The notes beneath the pieces were generated by a model. It ran no database searches. It was not told the DNA's origin and saw only the letters and a program-made list of their open reading frames with translations. A stretch of 64,000 nucleotides of DNA from NCBI GenBank assembly GCA_013400975.1, contig WBMZ01015307.1:1-64000 (forward strand), given 5' to 3'. Each line of letters begins with the position of its first letter. Position 1 is the stretch's first letter. Positions 50,401-61,690 of this stretch are shown here, one piece after another. The position numbers and the translations under genes are program-made. Source of the stretch: Atrichornis clamosus. Its lineage: Eukaryota; Chordata; Aves; Passeriformes; Menuridae.

Positions 50401-51989
50401 TGAAAGAGATCCTGTTAAAGGTCTCCTAGATCTTTCAGTACTTTGGAAAGGATGCACCTTCATGCTTTAATCTGAACTGCTTTTGACTGTGGAAATCCTA
50501 TGCCTGGTCTCTAGTGCTGACCAATAGATTGGTCTGTTCTTTCTATTGCTTATTCATTCCAGGTGACAAGAGAAACAGGTGATGTATTTGTGAAAAAACC
50601 AAACAAGGCTTTGAGTGGAACCTTAATGTTGAATGGCTTTTTAAATTTTTGCAGTCCTCTGGGGTCTTTATAGTAAAAACAAAAGACCCATCTACTCAGC
50701 TTCATGAGTGTTGTGATGCAGACTACTTGGGAATGACATAAAGTAGTCAGGAGTCAAATCCAAGAATAAGATCTTTAGCAAGGAAAATCAGTAATATACT
50801 TGTAAACAGTTTCTCACTATGCTGAAGCCCTGCCATTATTAACACAATCAACATGACAGAGTTCTGTTTGAAACATTCATTAGACCTTCCTACTTTCCAA
50901 AATTCTCAGTTTTGTGTAGAAGCCTCTTTAAGTTACAGGAGCTGGATTTGGCTTTTTTATTTTCTGCATGCAGCCACATCTTGACTATGAATTAAGACAA
51001 CTTAAAAATGGCAAATATTTATTAGGATAAATGCACAGTATTACCCCAAGTGGAATCTATGGAATGCAGTTCTTAAAATAATTCATGTGATTTACCCCAG
51101 ACATCCTGTAAAAGTAAGTAATACTCAGTATTCAGAAGAGAGAAAAATACTGCTATGTGCTGTACAAACCGTGCATAGTCTGGCTACTGAATAAAGGCTC
51201 ATCAACTTTTCAGGAATTTTTGAGTGTTGGCTTGCCCATAGAAAGATGTAAAGCTCATCATTGTTACTTTTAACTGGAAGAATGCAGAATATTTTGTTGT
51301 TTCCTAAAATATTTTAATTAGGCCTGCTTTCTGCATAGTTGTGACATCTCAGTAGTTCTGAACAGGAAAAAATGCTGAAGTTATTTTCTGTGTTAATTTC
51401 AGTGGCTGCTGTTTGCCGTTTTGATTATATTGCCAAATTTTGAAGGTCAGCCTGTCCTTAGCAGTCCCATCAGAACAAAGTGCTAATGCTGACTTTTTTC
51501 CCAGACAATGTAGAGCTTTAACTAGGACATGAGAGGAGTCCATCAAAACTTTATCCTCCACTGAGTATTATTGCACTTGTAAAGATAATATTAATACACA
51601 TTTCTAATGCTCTATGGATCATTATCTGGCAGTGGACCAATAATTGGGTATAAAACATTAACAAGTAAAAAGGAATACTGATTCCTTTGAGCTTATAATT
51701 GTTGTTCGTTACAAATTGCTACCAAAACAGGCCTGAGCTGATTCCTAGAGAATTAAGTAGATTTGGTTTAGTAATGTTTTTGGGTTTCTGAATAAATTAT
51801 GAATGCATCTTGACTGTTAGAAGGAGCCACTGACATTATGAAATGGTAATGAACAGAGCTGCAAGAGAAAAACAGCCTCAACTGATCATCCTGTTCAAAA
51901 CCTATTAAGGTCTGATGAAATGAGAAGATTTTTTCCTTCCATGTATAGATGTGCAACAAGTCATAAGTCGTGGACTTTAATAATATATT
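50401..51989. other. Intergenic or intronic DNA, no gene seen
   Basis: About 1.6 kb, AT-rich, with short uninformative frames only and no recognised repeat. Confidence 0.6.
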
Positions 51990-52330
51990 TTCTTCACAAG
52001 CAATAACACAGCAATTAGGAAGTGCTCACTGAGGTAGAAATAATGGTAACTGCTGCACAGATTAGCTTCGCAAAAGGGAGCTCTCAGACATACAGTAAAA
52101 CAACAAATTCCAGGTTCCTGTTGGTGTATAATTTCTACTTTATTTACTTATCATCTCAGTTAAAGAGGACTCCTGGCAGTAATGAGGCTACGTAAATGCA
52201 CATATAATACTATAAGATGTTGCAAATTATATAAAAGATAAATCTAATGATTACCTATTATAATGACAATGCAATCCCTGGGTAAATTGTAGAGTTCTGA
52301 GAAGTCCGTGACTGCCAAAAATGCCACTAC
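51990..52330. promoter_or_regulatory. Candidate conserved non-coding block
   Basis: Contains CAGCAATTAGG near 52010, CTTATCATCTCAG near 52147 (a GATA-type site on the minus strand), GGCTACGTAAATGC near 52186 and a homeodomain half-site pair TAATGATTA at 52245-52253. No transposon similarity or open frame is seen. It is enhancer-like in texture; constraint is unproven. Confidence 0.35.
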
Positions 52331-55139
52331 ACAGTGTATTATTTCTGAGCTTTTACTTATCCATGACTGTAAGAGATGTGTAATTCACTTGGAAGGGAAC
52401 TGCTAAACACAATGGCTCACAAATCTTCATCTAGTACTTACAAGTACTCTAGTAAGTATGAAGATAACAATCCTGAAAACTTGGAGGGATTTTCTTGCTG
52501 GAAATTCAGAGTATTTGTTACCACTGTGGTAAAAATGACTGCCAAAATGAATCTCTTAGACTGTAACTGCCTTAAAAATAAACATGCAAAAATTGCCATG
52601 TACTGCAAGTTCTGTCAAAAGAAGGTATGTTCAAGTCCATCAGTGCTAACTCAGGGAAATGGATATTAGTATCTCTGAGCCCCAGCAGTTTTAATCTTTA
52701 AAATCTGCAAGGACTCTGATGCCTCAGATGTAGAACATTAAAAAAATTGTCAAACAGAATTTAGTCATAGATTAAGCAGAGAACATTTAGAATATGTGCT
52801 TACAGTAAAACATTTGTAAAATAGCAAATGTTAATTAAAATAAATTATGATTTAAAAGCACTTCAGAAGTGTCATTTTTTTTTCTTTTTATGCTGGATGA
52901 TAGTGCCTGAATCCTATCCTCCTCTCCTGTAAAGGCATTTATAGAATTATATATGTAATTTTGAAAGCAAAAGCAACAGAGGAAGTCTGTTACTGAGTGG
53001 TATGGAGATATTAAAGGCATTCTGTGCTGAGTAAGTTATGGTATTTGTGTAAGTGAAATATGTGAAAGTGAGCCAAAACTAAGATTTTAATAAACAAGTG
53101 ACTAAAGTTAAGCTGTTAAATGTTCTCTGTAACAGCTGAGCACTTGGTATTTAAAATCTAAGTGCTTACTAATTTAGGAAACTAAATATGAATTTACTAA
53201 CTGTAACCATGTTGTGTTGTGAAATATTGGCCTTAAAGAAGGCATAGTGGTTTGTGGTGGTGGTTGTTGTTATTGTTATTTTTTTATTGTTGTTATTTAG
53301 GAGAGAACAAAGAAGACAGTAATTGGTAGATTGTAGTAAGGTGTAGACTAGAAGTGAGTGCAGATTCCATGGAGTTTTTGGAGTTAACCCTGGCATGGCA
53401 GAGAGGATGGGTATGATGTGTTCACGCTTTCCGCATTACGTAATAACGGCGCAATAACAGTTGAAACTGGACTTGGAATGGAAGGGTGCCTGCAGGGTAG
53501 CAGTCTTCTAGTCTGTGACAGGATATGAATGGGGAAGATTAGACATTTGATTTTTATGATTAGTGGTTTACACACTTGATGGAAAAGGAAGAGAATGAAA
53601 GTTATGAGGAATGACAGGAACTAGGTTCTCGGAGCTAAAAAGGGGCATAAATACGTTTTTTTTATTCAGGGAAAGTGTTCACATCTCCAAGTTATTTGTC
53701 TGACAGTGAGTTCTCTTCTGCTATCCTTACCCAGTTCTTGTAAGGTCTAGCTTGGGACTAGCTTTTCTCCTTCTCTGTGAATCCTTTTACAATGAAGGAC
53801 CCAAAAATAGCATCCTTTTTGGAGATCTCTTGGAACGACTGCAGTCTCTCACAAGGGAAACTTCTGTGGAGGAAAATGAAGGCACTACTTAACAGGCAGC
53901 AAGGTTCATAACAGGAATTGTTAAGGTAATGAACGATTGCGTAAAACTGCCTGAATTTTGTCTGATAAAGGTGTCTATATTCAATTACTGAATTAAGAAA
54001 TCAGTATATGTATCGTTAAAGGGTACGATCTGAAGTCAGTGAACTTCAGATGTTTTAGGTACTGTGTTTGCATGTTTGACTGAAATGGCATGCTCCTGCT
54101 CTCATTTACTAATTCCAGTACTTTGAGATTGCCTTCAAAGTGGTCAAAAATCATCAAGGGAAAGACAACTTATATAGCTGTATCAGCCTGTTTTCCTCGG
54201 GAGCTGCTATATCTGTTTGCATGACACAGGCATACACACATTTTTTACTGAAATGGCCATCTCAAAAGGTCTTTCCATTGCCCAGCATTTAATTACTGCT
54301 TTAAAAAATGCGAGAACCCCATCTTCCTTAACCAATCTCTTTTGTAGTAGGTTTAATGTCTCTATAAGATGACATCAATGTCAAGAACAGTGAGGTAATT
54401 TTTATATGACAGCCAGAAACTCTTCCAGAAACTCTTGGTGATTGATAATGTCTTAAACTAAAAGGCATAGAGGACTCCCTTCTTACTTCCCTTCAGTGAC
54501 AGTCACGTGACTGCCAGCTTCTGGTTGAAGGAAAGATACTGCCCTCAGTTCCACACCAAGTTCTGCCTGGTGAGGCAGAAACAGGTGTGTGAGGTATAAA
54601 CTAATTCACCTTCATGTGCATATATCTGGTGGTGTGGAACTATACTATCAGGAAAAGTATGTCTTCAATAAGGCATGACAACTTATCAGTACTTAAAGCT
54701 ATAGATTATACCAGTGTACTATGCCTGACTCAATCTCCCTGTGCTAAATCATGTCAGAATCTGAAATTCACTGTTCCATAAAAAAGAATAGAGGGAGCCA
54801 AACTATCTGTGCACACAGGTATTATGCGTGTATATAGCAAAAAAATTATAAGTCATTTGGAGACTGTTAACAATCTTAGCCAAATCCCCTGGGAATAAGT
54901 TTTTTTGCTAGGTTAGAATTCCAAAGGAAATGACAGAAGCCCAGTTGCTTGTGTCATTTACAGCCAGACCAGACAAAGCACTTCAGCATTTTAGAGCAGG
55001 AGGCACTCCTGCTCTGGCAGAGCAATGTTATTAATGACCATTAAGTCTTGTGCGTCTATAAGATAATTTTTGCTCAATGCAGATATGCCTCAGTTTGTAA
55101 AATCACTCTTCACTTTCTAGAGTGTCCCTTATTATTTTT
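52331..55139. other. Intergenic or intronic DNA with one cysteine-rich open frame
   Basis: About 2.8 kb. The frame 52376-52669 (97 codons) has a Cys-rich middle ending at a donor-like GTATGT, discussed among the findings, but has no recognised domain and no upstream acceptor I can defend. A 12-base tandem duplication lies at 54413-54436. No other repeat is recognised. Confidence 0.5.
54413..54436. repeat. 12-bp perfect tandem duplication
   Basis: CCAGAAACTCTT occurs twice head-to-tail at 54413-54424 and 54425-54436 without mismatch. Confidence 0.9.
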
Positions 55140-55830
55140 TGAGATCAAAGCCATAAAATGCAAGAGGCAATAAATGCATTAGTATAAGTAGTCCTTTTCT
55201 AAAAGTTTAGGAATTAGAAATAACTCACATTGTATAAATCATATGGCATAATTATTGCATTTAAATGTTACATTACACTTACGTTTACATTAATTCTTAA
55301 TAGGTCTGGGTTTTTTTCTTCTGAAAACATAATTGGAAACTGTATTTTCCCTCTTATTCTAATTAAAATATTTTAATAAATGTTTATTTAGATACTATGT
55401 CATGGAAGGTTGCAGCCTTGGCTGCCTAATGTAATGTAAAAATCAATTAGATGCAGAAAAATATCTGGTTTTAATTTACAAGGACTAGATATCTGCCTGA
55501 TCACTGCTATGTAGCAATATCCATAACATTTTATATATTAAAATAGTAATGATTAGTATTAATCTTGGACATGCTGAAGTATTTACCTATTCATATATTC
55601 AAAGGTAATCTGTTTACTTGAATGCAGCTTTTGAGTTGCCATATTGTATCATTTCTTTACCACAATGTCTTCTACAGTGGTTTGAAAGCAATTTTTAAGA
55701 TGCATCAGATACTCAGGTTTATTTGTCTCATGCAGAGATCAGCATGCAAACATTGTTGCATATGAAAGTCTTGTAACTAATTGCATGCGTGCAAAATTAT
55801 GCAAAGAGTTTAACATTTTACAGCAATTAA
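55140..55830. promoter_or_regulatory. Candidate conserved non-coding block with POU/SOX cluster
   Basis: About 690 bases, AT-rich but not repetitive, with no open frame of note until its right end. Near that end, 60 bases hold a POU-like ATGCAAAC (55744-55751) running straight into a SOX-type CATTGTT (55751-55757), a TTGCAT half-site right after, another TTGCATGC near 55781 and ATTATGCAAA at 55796-55805. Paired SOX and POU sites are known from neural and stem-cell enhancers. The block also has many TAAT cores. Together with the octamer block at the window start, this is the strongest regulatory candidate; conservation is unmeasured. Confidence 0.42.
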
Positions 55831-58800
55831 TATCTCTGATAGTGTGTGTTTCCTTCTCCCCATACTCTCTTCCTCCATGCTCCCTCCTCCCCACCCTAAA
55901 TCATTTCCAACCTGTCAGAATGGATCTGTGCTGGCAAAGAAACAAGGGTAATGTTTCAATTTTCTCCATCTGGTAAGATATTTTCTGTTAGTTTTTCTCC
56001 CTCTTTGGAGTTATTGAATTTGCATGAAGAACTGTGTATTGTAGACTAATAAGATTTCCTGAAATAGAGTGGAGGGAGCATGACCTGTCTCCCACTAAAT
56101 CTGAGGTTGTGTGAGATAGAGTAAATTCTGCCATGTTGATGTTATTGAGAAGCTGAGCACCAGCCTGCCTACCTGCACCTCTAGTGCAAAGGGAGGTATG
56201 CTGGCATACTGGGAGAGGGACTGGGGTTGTGACTCTAGGCCTGGGAGTCGCTGTGCTCTAAGCACAGCATTCCAGTCATCTCAGTTTACAAAATCAACTA
56301 AAAAGTCTTTATAAGAAAATGTTTCTTTGTTTTCCTAAATATCAGTCATTTCAGCATCTGGTCATTAGCATCTATACACTTTTTGTGGCTTAAACTGCAA
56401 GCTTGGTGGGTTACATAAACTTCAGTTATGTTAGGTATATTATTAATTACTTTAAAAAAATAATTCCATATGGGAAAAATCAATATCCTCTCTGAGTACC
56501 AGTTCCTGTGTTCATGATAGCTTTTGTGAACAGTTCTCTGTATTGCTGGGGGAGTCTCCATTACATACTGGCTCACAAATGATGTACAGTTTTGTTACGG
56601 CCATTAAAATAGAAACTAACTTTACTTGTATAGAGAGACATTTTTGTTCCTTCTGAAGGACCACATCCTGCACTTGTAGGATTCATAGACAAAGAGAAAT
56701 ATCTGAATGTATAAAATAGTAAATGCTTTTTGAATAGTTCAACCTCCAGACCTTGAAGCATAGCACTCCTTGGGAGAGTGGTACAGCAAGGCATGGTTAG
56801 CGATGGTGGACTTGGCAATGAAGCTCTTTAGTGCTACTACACCAACTCCAGACCAAAACCATTTTCCTGGGGAATTGATTCATGTCCAAAGTGGAAGAAT
56901 TCCTCCCTCTTCTTGCCCTTCGTAGTGCCCAGCATATCTGAGTATTTTAGCCAATTTGCTCTACCAAGTATTCAATATTGAGTTGAAATGAAGAAATTAT
57001 AATAAAATTATGATGTAATTTAACCCCTCACTTATTTTTCACTTATTTTTAGTTTACCTTTGATTCTTTCAACTGTTTTGGGAACATTCAGTTCATATTT
57101 TCAGGTTTTACTTCATGTTTGAGAAATCTAGACACTTTTTTAAATGGGAGCTCAAATTCACATTTATTCATATGATTTCAACAGTCAGGACTTTGAGAAA
57201 AATAGCAAATATCACAAGATTCATAGGAAAATAATGAGAGTTGGCAACACTATCAATTTCCTCTGAGCATACTTCCATTATAGTTAGGTTATTGGACATA
57301 CTTATTTTTTATTGCAAGGCTTCCTCTATGTGAAAAGAGCAGAGAGCCTTGATCTGAAAGAGAATAAAACCTAAGCAGAAGCAGACGTAAATTCTCAGTG
57401 AAAGAGCAGAAAGACAGTGTGCATGTGCATGCATGCCTCTGTCTCCACAAATAGTCAGCACTGAACACTGAAAACAAAATACTGTTTGACTTAACAAGTA
57501 GAGAGAGTACTCAGAAATGTAGAGGCACCAAAACGTCCATGCAATTTCACAGCTAAATACACTACAATTATAATCTAATGCAATAACAATTTTAAGGGTC
57601 ATTTCATAGTAAGAGATAAGATATCTTTTGAGTGGTAGAAAGATCCCACCCAGCCGTCCTCTAAACAATAGTTACTGTTCCCTGGGAGGGGAAACGTTTG
57701 GACCAAATTGCTGATGGAGAGACAAAATACCTTTTCAAGTGTTTTCTTGATGTACCCAAAGTTCTCAGAAGATAAGACACACTTTAAAATCACACATCCC
57801 CATACATACCTGGGGACTAAAATCAACATCTCTATCAAAAGAAAGTTAACCCTTCCTTATCTGTGGGTTTGATGTCTAAATCTTTTCCTATTTAAAGGTT
57901 AGTTATTGCTGTTGGTTTTTGATTAGTCTTTAGAAGCTCCCCATATCTGGAAGAAAGCTGTATGTGTCCGAAGTCACAGAGTTGTAGAACTATTCATAAA
58001 TAACAGGTAAATTTACATTTTAATGAGGCCTAGGTATACGGCAGATAGTGCATTGTGCTTAAAACATGAGGAATTTGGGTAGGATCCTAGCTAAAGACAA
58101 AAGTAACGGGAACGTTCCTTTTATCCTGTAATTTCAGTCTCAGCTTTTTCCTTTTTATGTGTTTGCAAAGTCTGTCTAAATCTGATTTGTGATGATGTTC
58201 ATTTCAGCCCCTTGTTTTGCTCTGTGGTCCAGCAGTGACTGGGAGCACTTCAGAGACAGCACGCTTTCAGGTGTCACATTACAGCATCTCCTCTGGCTGA
58301 TAAAAGAGAAGTATTAATAAGCTCCAGAAAAGCCTCATATCCAGTACTTTCACCACTGCAATGCTGTTCATTAACATGTTAGTAAGCATCAATAGATACC
58401 TCCAAAAGAGACCAAAAGCAGCCAAAATAGAGCTGCTTCTTCCAAACATAAACAGTGGTATAGAAATACTGGATTTGAAAGGAGAGCTCCATTCTGTTTC
58501 ATGGGTCTTTCAAAACAACGATATAAGTCATCGTTATTAAATCAAAAAGACACCCTCTGTGCCTGCCAGCCTTTATGTCTGCCAATCAGATTTCTGGAAT
58601 ACTGGGTTTTCTCTTATAAGGCTAAAATGTGTTATGATGAGTTGAGGAAGGCAGAAAAAAGAGGAAAAAAATTATTGAACTGATCAAAATATGAACCAGG
58701 AATTGTTAAAAAATGGTTGTGAACTATTTAACCAAGTTTTCAAAATTATGTATTCCAAGTTCTGCTGAGCTATAGCTATAATTTTATGTTTATCCAAAGT

Positions 58801-59296
58801 ATGTGGGTTTTTAAAAATTCAATATTCCATCTTCCTCAGAGAATGTTAACTGGCATCTCAAAAGGAAAAATAAAGTAGAATGGGAGCAGTTGTAAGAAAT
58901 GTTATATAAAACAATGTGTGTGCATATGAATAAAAAGAGGACAATATGATGAAATTTATGTCAACTTAAAACATTAAAGAGTTGTAAGCAAATCATTGCA
59001 TTACTTTAAAAGACATCTTCCGCAGTAATAGAAAGTGTGGATTTGCTTATCAGGAGTGTAAATACTTGCCTTTCTAAATGCATGACCCCTATGGAAGTAG
59101 TTGAGGTTTACAAGGCAGCTGTACGTGTGTAGTGTAATAGATATTGCTGTTTGTCAGGTAAAGCGTTGACCAGCCACTTTTGTTGGTTCATCTGTGGTGC
59201 TTGTAATGTTGGTAGGTCCTGACACTGTTCATTGCAAAGGTTAGATGTTTCACACCATAGAAGCCAGTAAGACTGAAATGCATGTTACCTTGATCA
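55831..59296. other. Intergenic or intronic DNA, no gene seen
   Basis: About 3.5 kb. Overlapping minus-strand frames at 57289-57838 (62, 119 and 79 codons in different frames) show no domains. No repeat family is recognised with confidence; a GC-richer stretch at 56150-56280 has a faint SINE-like look only. Confidence 0.55.
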
Positions 59297-59434
59297 TATC
59301 ACAGAATCACAGAATATTCTGAGCTGGAAGGGACCCAGAAGGATATCAAGTCTAACTCTTAAGTGAATGGCCCATACGGGGATCAAACCTTGGCATTATT
59401 AGCACCCTGCTCTAACCAACTGAGCTAATCTCAG
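59297..59434 (-). mobile_element. tRNA-Ile-derived SINE with CR1-like tail (TguSINE1-type)
   Basis: Read on the minus strand, the head (59434 down to 59368) is a degenerate tRNA-Ile gene. It has an A box TAGCTCAGTTGG (59416-59427), an anticodon loop CTAATAA with anticodon AAT (59398-59400), a B box GGTTTGATCC (59380-59389) that differs from GGTTCGATCC by a CpG-type change, and an acceptor end CCGTATGGGCCA-like (59368-59379). A few bases are missing before the B box, so it is not a working tRNA. The rest (59297-59367) is a CR1 3' end, GGTCCCTTCCAGCTCAGAAT and a TGTGATTCTGTGAT-type tail. SINEs with this fused structure use CR1 machinery to move. Zebra finch TguSINE1 has this design, which points to a songbird. 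Confidence 0.88.
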
Positions 59435-61389
59435 TTGTATATTGGGTTTGGACTTAGTAGTGTTTGACTGAAGCATTTACGAATGCAAGAGCCTGAATTC
59501 TTGCTTTTCTTAGAAAGTTATTTAGATTTCAAGATTGCAGTTGAACTACTTACTAAATGTTATCATTCCTAGCCAGTTTTATTCTTTGTCTGCTGTGCAA
59601 TGAGATTAAATTCCCAGGCAGATGTACAGACCCAAATGCAAAATGCTGGCATATCTGTGAGGGAGCAACGACAGAGTGTTAGAGTCAGAAGTATTCAAAA
59701 TCTCTGGTTTCTGAGTGCTGCAGAAATGCAGGAGCACAGCTGAGAAGTTCAGGATCAAATTATGATCCCAGCTGTGGTATCACTGCCAAAAAGGTGAAGC
59801 TGCCTTCACTTCCCCAGGCTTCCTCCTAATTAGGAAGTCCTGCCCCCACCTTCCATGGGCTCTAGTGCTTGTAAAACTCCTTGCTGAGTGTTGATTCTGG
59901 AGGTGGATCCTTTCCTATCCACTTTGCTTGCTGGGTCAGTTTTCCACTGTTTTCTAGCTGAAAGGGCCCAGGTCTAGGAGGAGCTATACGCAGGAGACAG
60001 GATTGGGGGTGAGGAGCACACCATTGTGAGCAGATGGCCTAGTTATGCTTTTTCTTTTCCAACAGCAGTAACCACTGGGATCAGCTCAACGTCTTATATG
60101 TAGCTTCACCCAAAGCAGCGGATTCACCTTTGACCACAGCGTTCAGTTGTGGCGGCTTTGTTTTTAACATGCTCATAACTGATGCAGATATAATTACTTT
60201 TCCCAACACAGATTATCACGTTGGAGATTGCTTTATGATCTAATGAAGGGGGATAGTAAAGCTACTTTGAGTTATCTGTGATCAAGAATGAGAATGCTCT
60301 TTTTTTTTTTCACAGGCACTTTTTTGAACAAGCTGATTTCTGAACGCTTTTAAATGTTTTTCACTTTTATGAGTGATAATGATCAAGAAAGTAACAACCT
60401 CTTCATAAATAGATGCTTTATAAAAAACTACCTGAAAGGTAGTGCTTAAAGTAAACGGTAAATTTAATTTTGAGAAAATGCCATATCTGGGGAGCTGGAC
60501 CTTGGTCTCATGTTCTGTTCTGTTATCTAGCTACTCCACTGGACAAATTTCTCATTTAACATACTTCAACTTGCAGTACATTTCAGTAGTTAGACTGTGG
60601 ACATCTCTCAGTCAGTTTGTAATACAAAAGCCAATGGAAGAACTCTACTAAAGAAACAGTTCTAAGAAAATACCAGAAAACCACACTAGATCTAATTATG
60701 CTCTGAAGAAATAGTTCTATTTATAGTTTTGGTTTGTGCCTTAAACTTTGTTATCACGTCTTGGAACTATAGTCAGACTACTTTGATTTTAATTTATACA
60801 GTCAAAAGCCAAGCCAGTGTTGTTTATTGTGTGGGTTAGATTCATGCTTACTGAAGAATTCACTAGCACTGAGGTCTAATTATTGTTTTTAACCATGCAG
60901 AGAGGAGTTTCACGTGTTGTCTTCTGACCACTGCCTAACTGGAAGTCATTTCCAATTTTGTAGGGTTTTGGTAGCAAAACCAGAATTTTGTAGGGTGCAT
61001 GCAAGTCTAGTACATTTGCATAGCTTTTATCATTGTTAGAATATTTGCTGGAAATATATTATATATTTCTTATGGTTGCCTGGCCCAGTGGTGACCTTCA
61101 GTATTATACATGCAAAAAAGGTCTATGGCACAAAAACTCAATTAGGAGGGATACAGCAGGCTCAAAAATTCTCCAGAGTTAGCATTGTAGGGTGTAGGAC
61201 AGTTCGTATAATTAAACACCCAGCTTGAATTGGCTGCACTTCTGGCTAGTCCAGGACAGAAGAACAGGAGCAAGTTTCTTTAGTGCTTTCTCCAGCTTTA
61301 ATCAGAGGTTCATTTGCTGTGCTGATGGGCTTAGGGAGAGAGGTCAGGCACATGCTTCATCCTGATGTAACAGCATGGGTCTTTTCTGT
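59435..61389. other. Intergenic or intronic DNA, no gene seen
   Basis: About 2 kb. The stretch 59640-60120 is richer in G+C than its surroundings but has no frame, repeat or exon I can support. The remainder is AT-rich single-copy DNA. Confidence 0.55.
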
Positions 61390-61690
61390 GTTGTAACCGT
61401 GTAAACAAAAATGTTTTAGCACTTCCAAAATTATGTACTTTTTATTGCAGAATATAGTCATATGAGATTATAAATTCAGCTGCCGGCTCTTTGTTGATAT
61501 AATGTTTGAAATATTCTTGTCCATAATAAGGACATTTGTTTTGTCTTCATTAAGCTGGCTGCCATTTTTCATCCCAACATAATTTAAAGTCCGCTATGTA
61601 TGGGATTTCTGTAAACAAAACAGTGCTTAGTTTTAAGAACTCTCAATAAACAACTATCAGACTCTTTAACAAGATGTTTTAAACTTCAGA
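61390..61690. promoter_or_regulatory. Candidate conserved non-coding block with two identical FOX-type sites
   Basis: The decamer GTAAACAAAA, a good forkhead site, occurs at 61401-61410 and again at 61611-61620, same strand. Between them lie ATTATGTAC, a CAGCTGCCGG E-box word (near 61479), CTTTGTTGATAT (near 61490) and a CCATAATAAGG word near 61521. No transposon or open frame is present. This looks enhancer-like; conservation is unproven. Confidence 0.4.

Noticed and set aside
53220..53300. GTT/GGT-rich stretch suggesting a triplet repeat
   Set aside because: It is short, irregular low-complexity sequence without a stable unit.
56150..56300. Possible SINE relic (CCTGGGAGTCGCTGTGCTC and CATCTCAGTTTACAAAATC)
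   Set aside because: Words are reminiscent of old tRNA-SINE/MIR sequence, but the match is too scattered to support a call.
59368..59434. Possible functional tRNA-Ile gene
   Set aside because: Bases of the T-arm stem are missing, the acceptor stem does not pair at the 5' end, and it is fused to a CR1 tail, so it is a SINE head.
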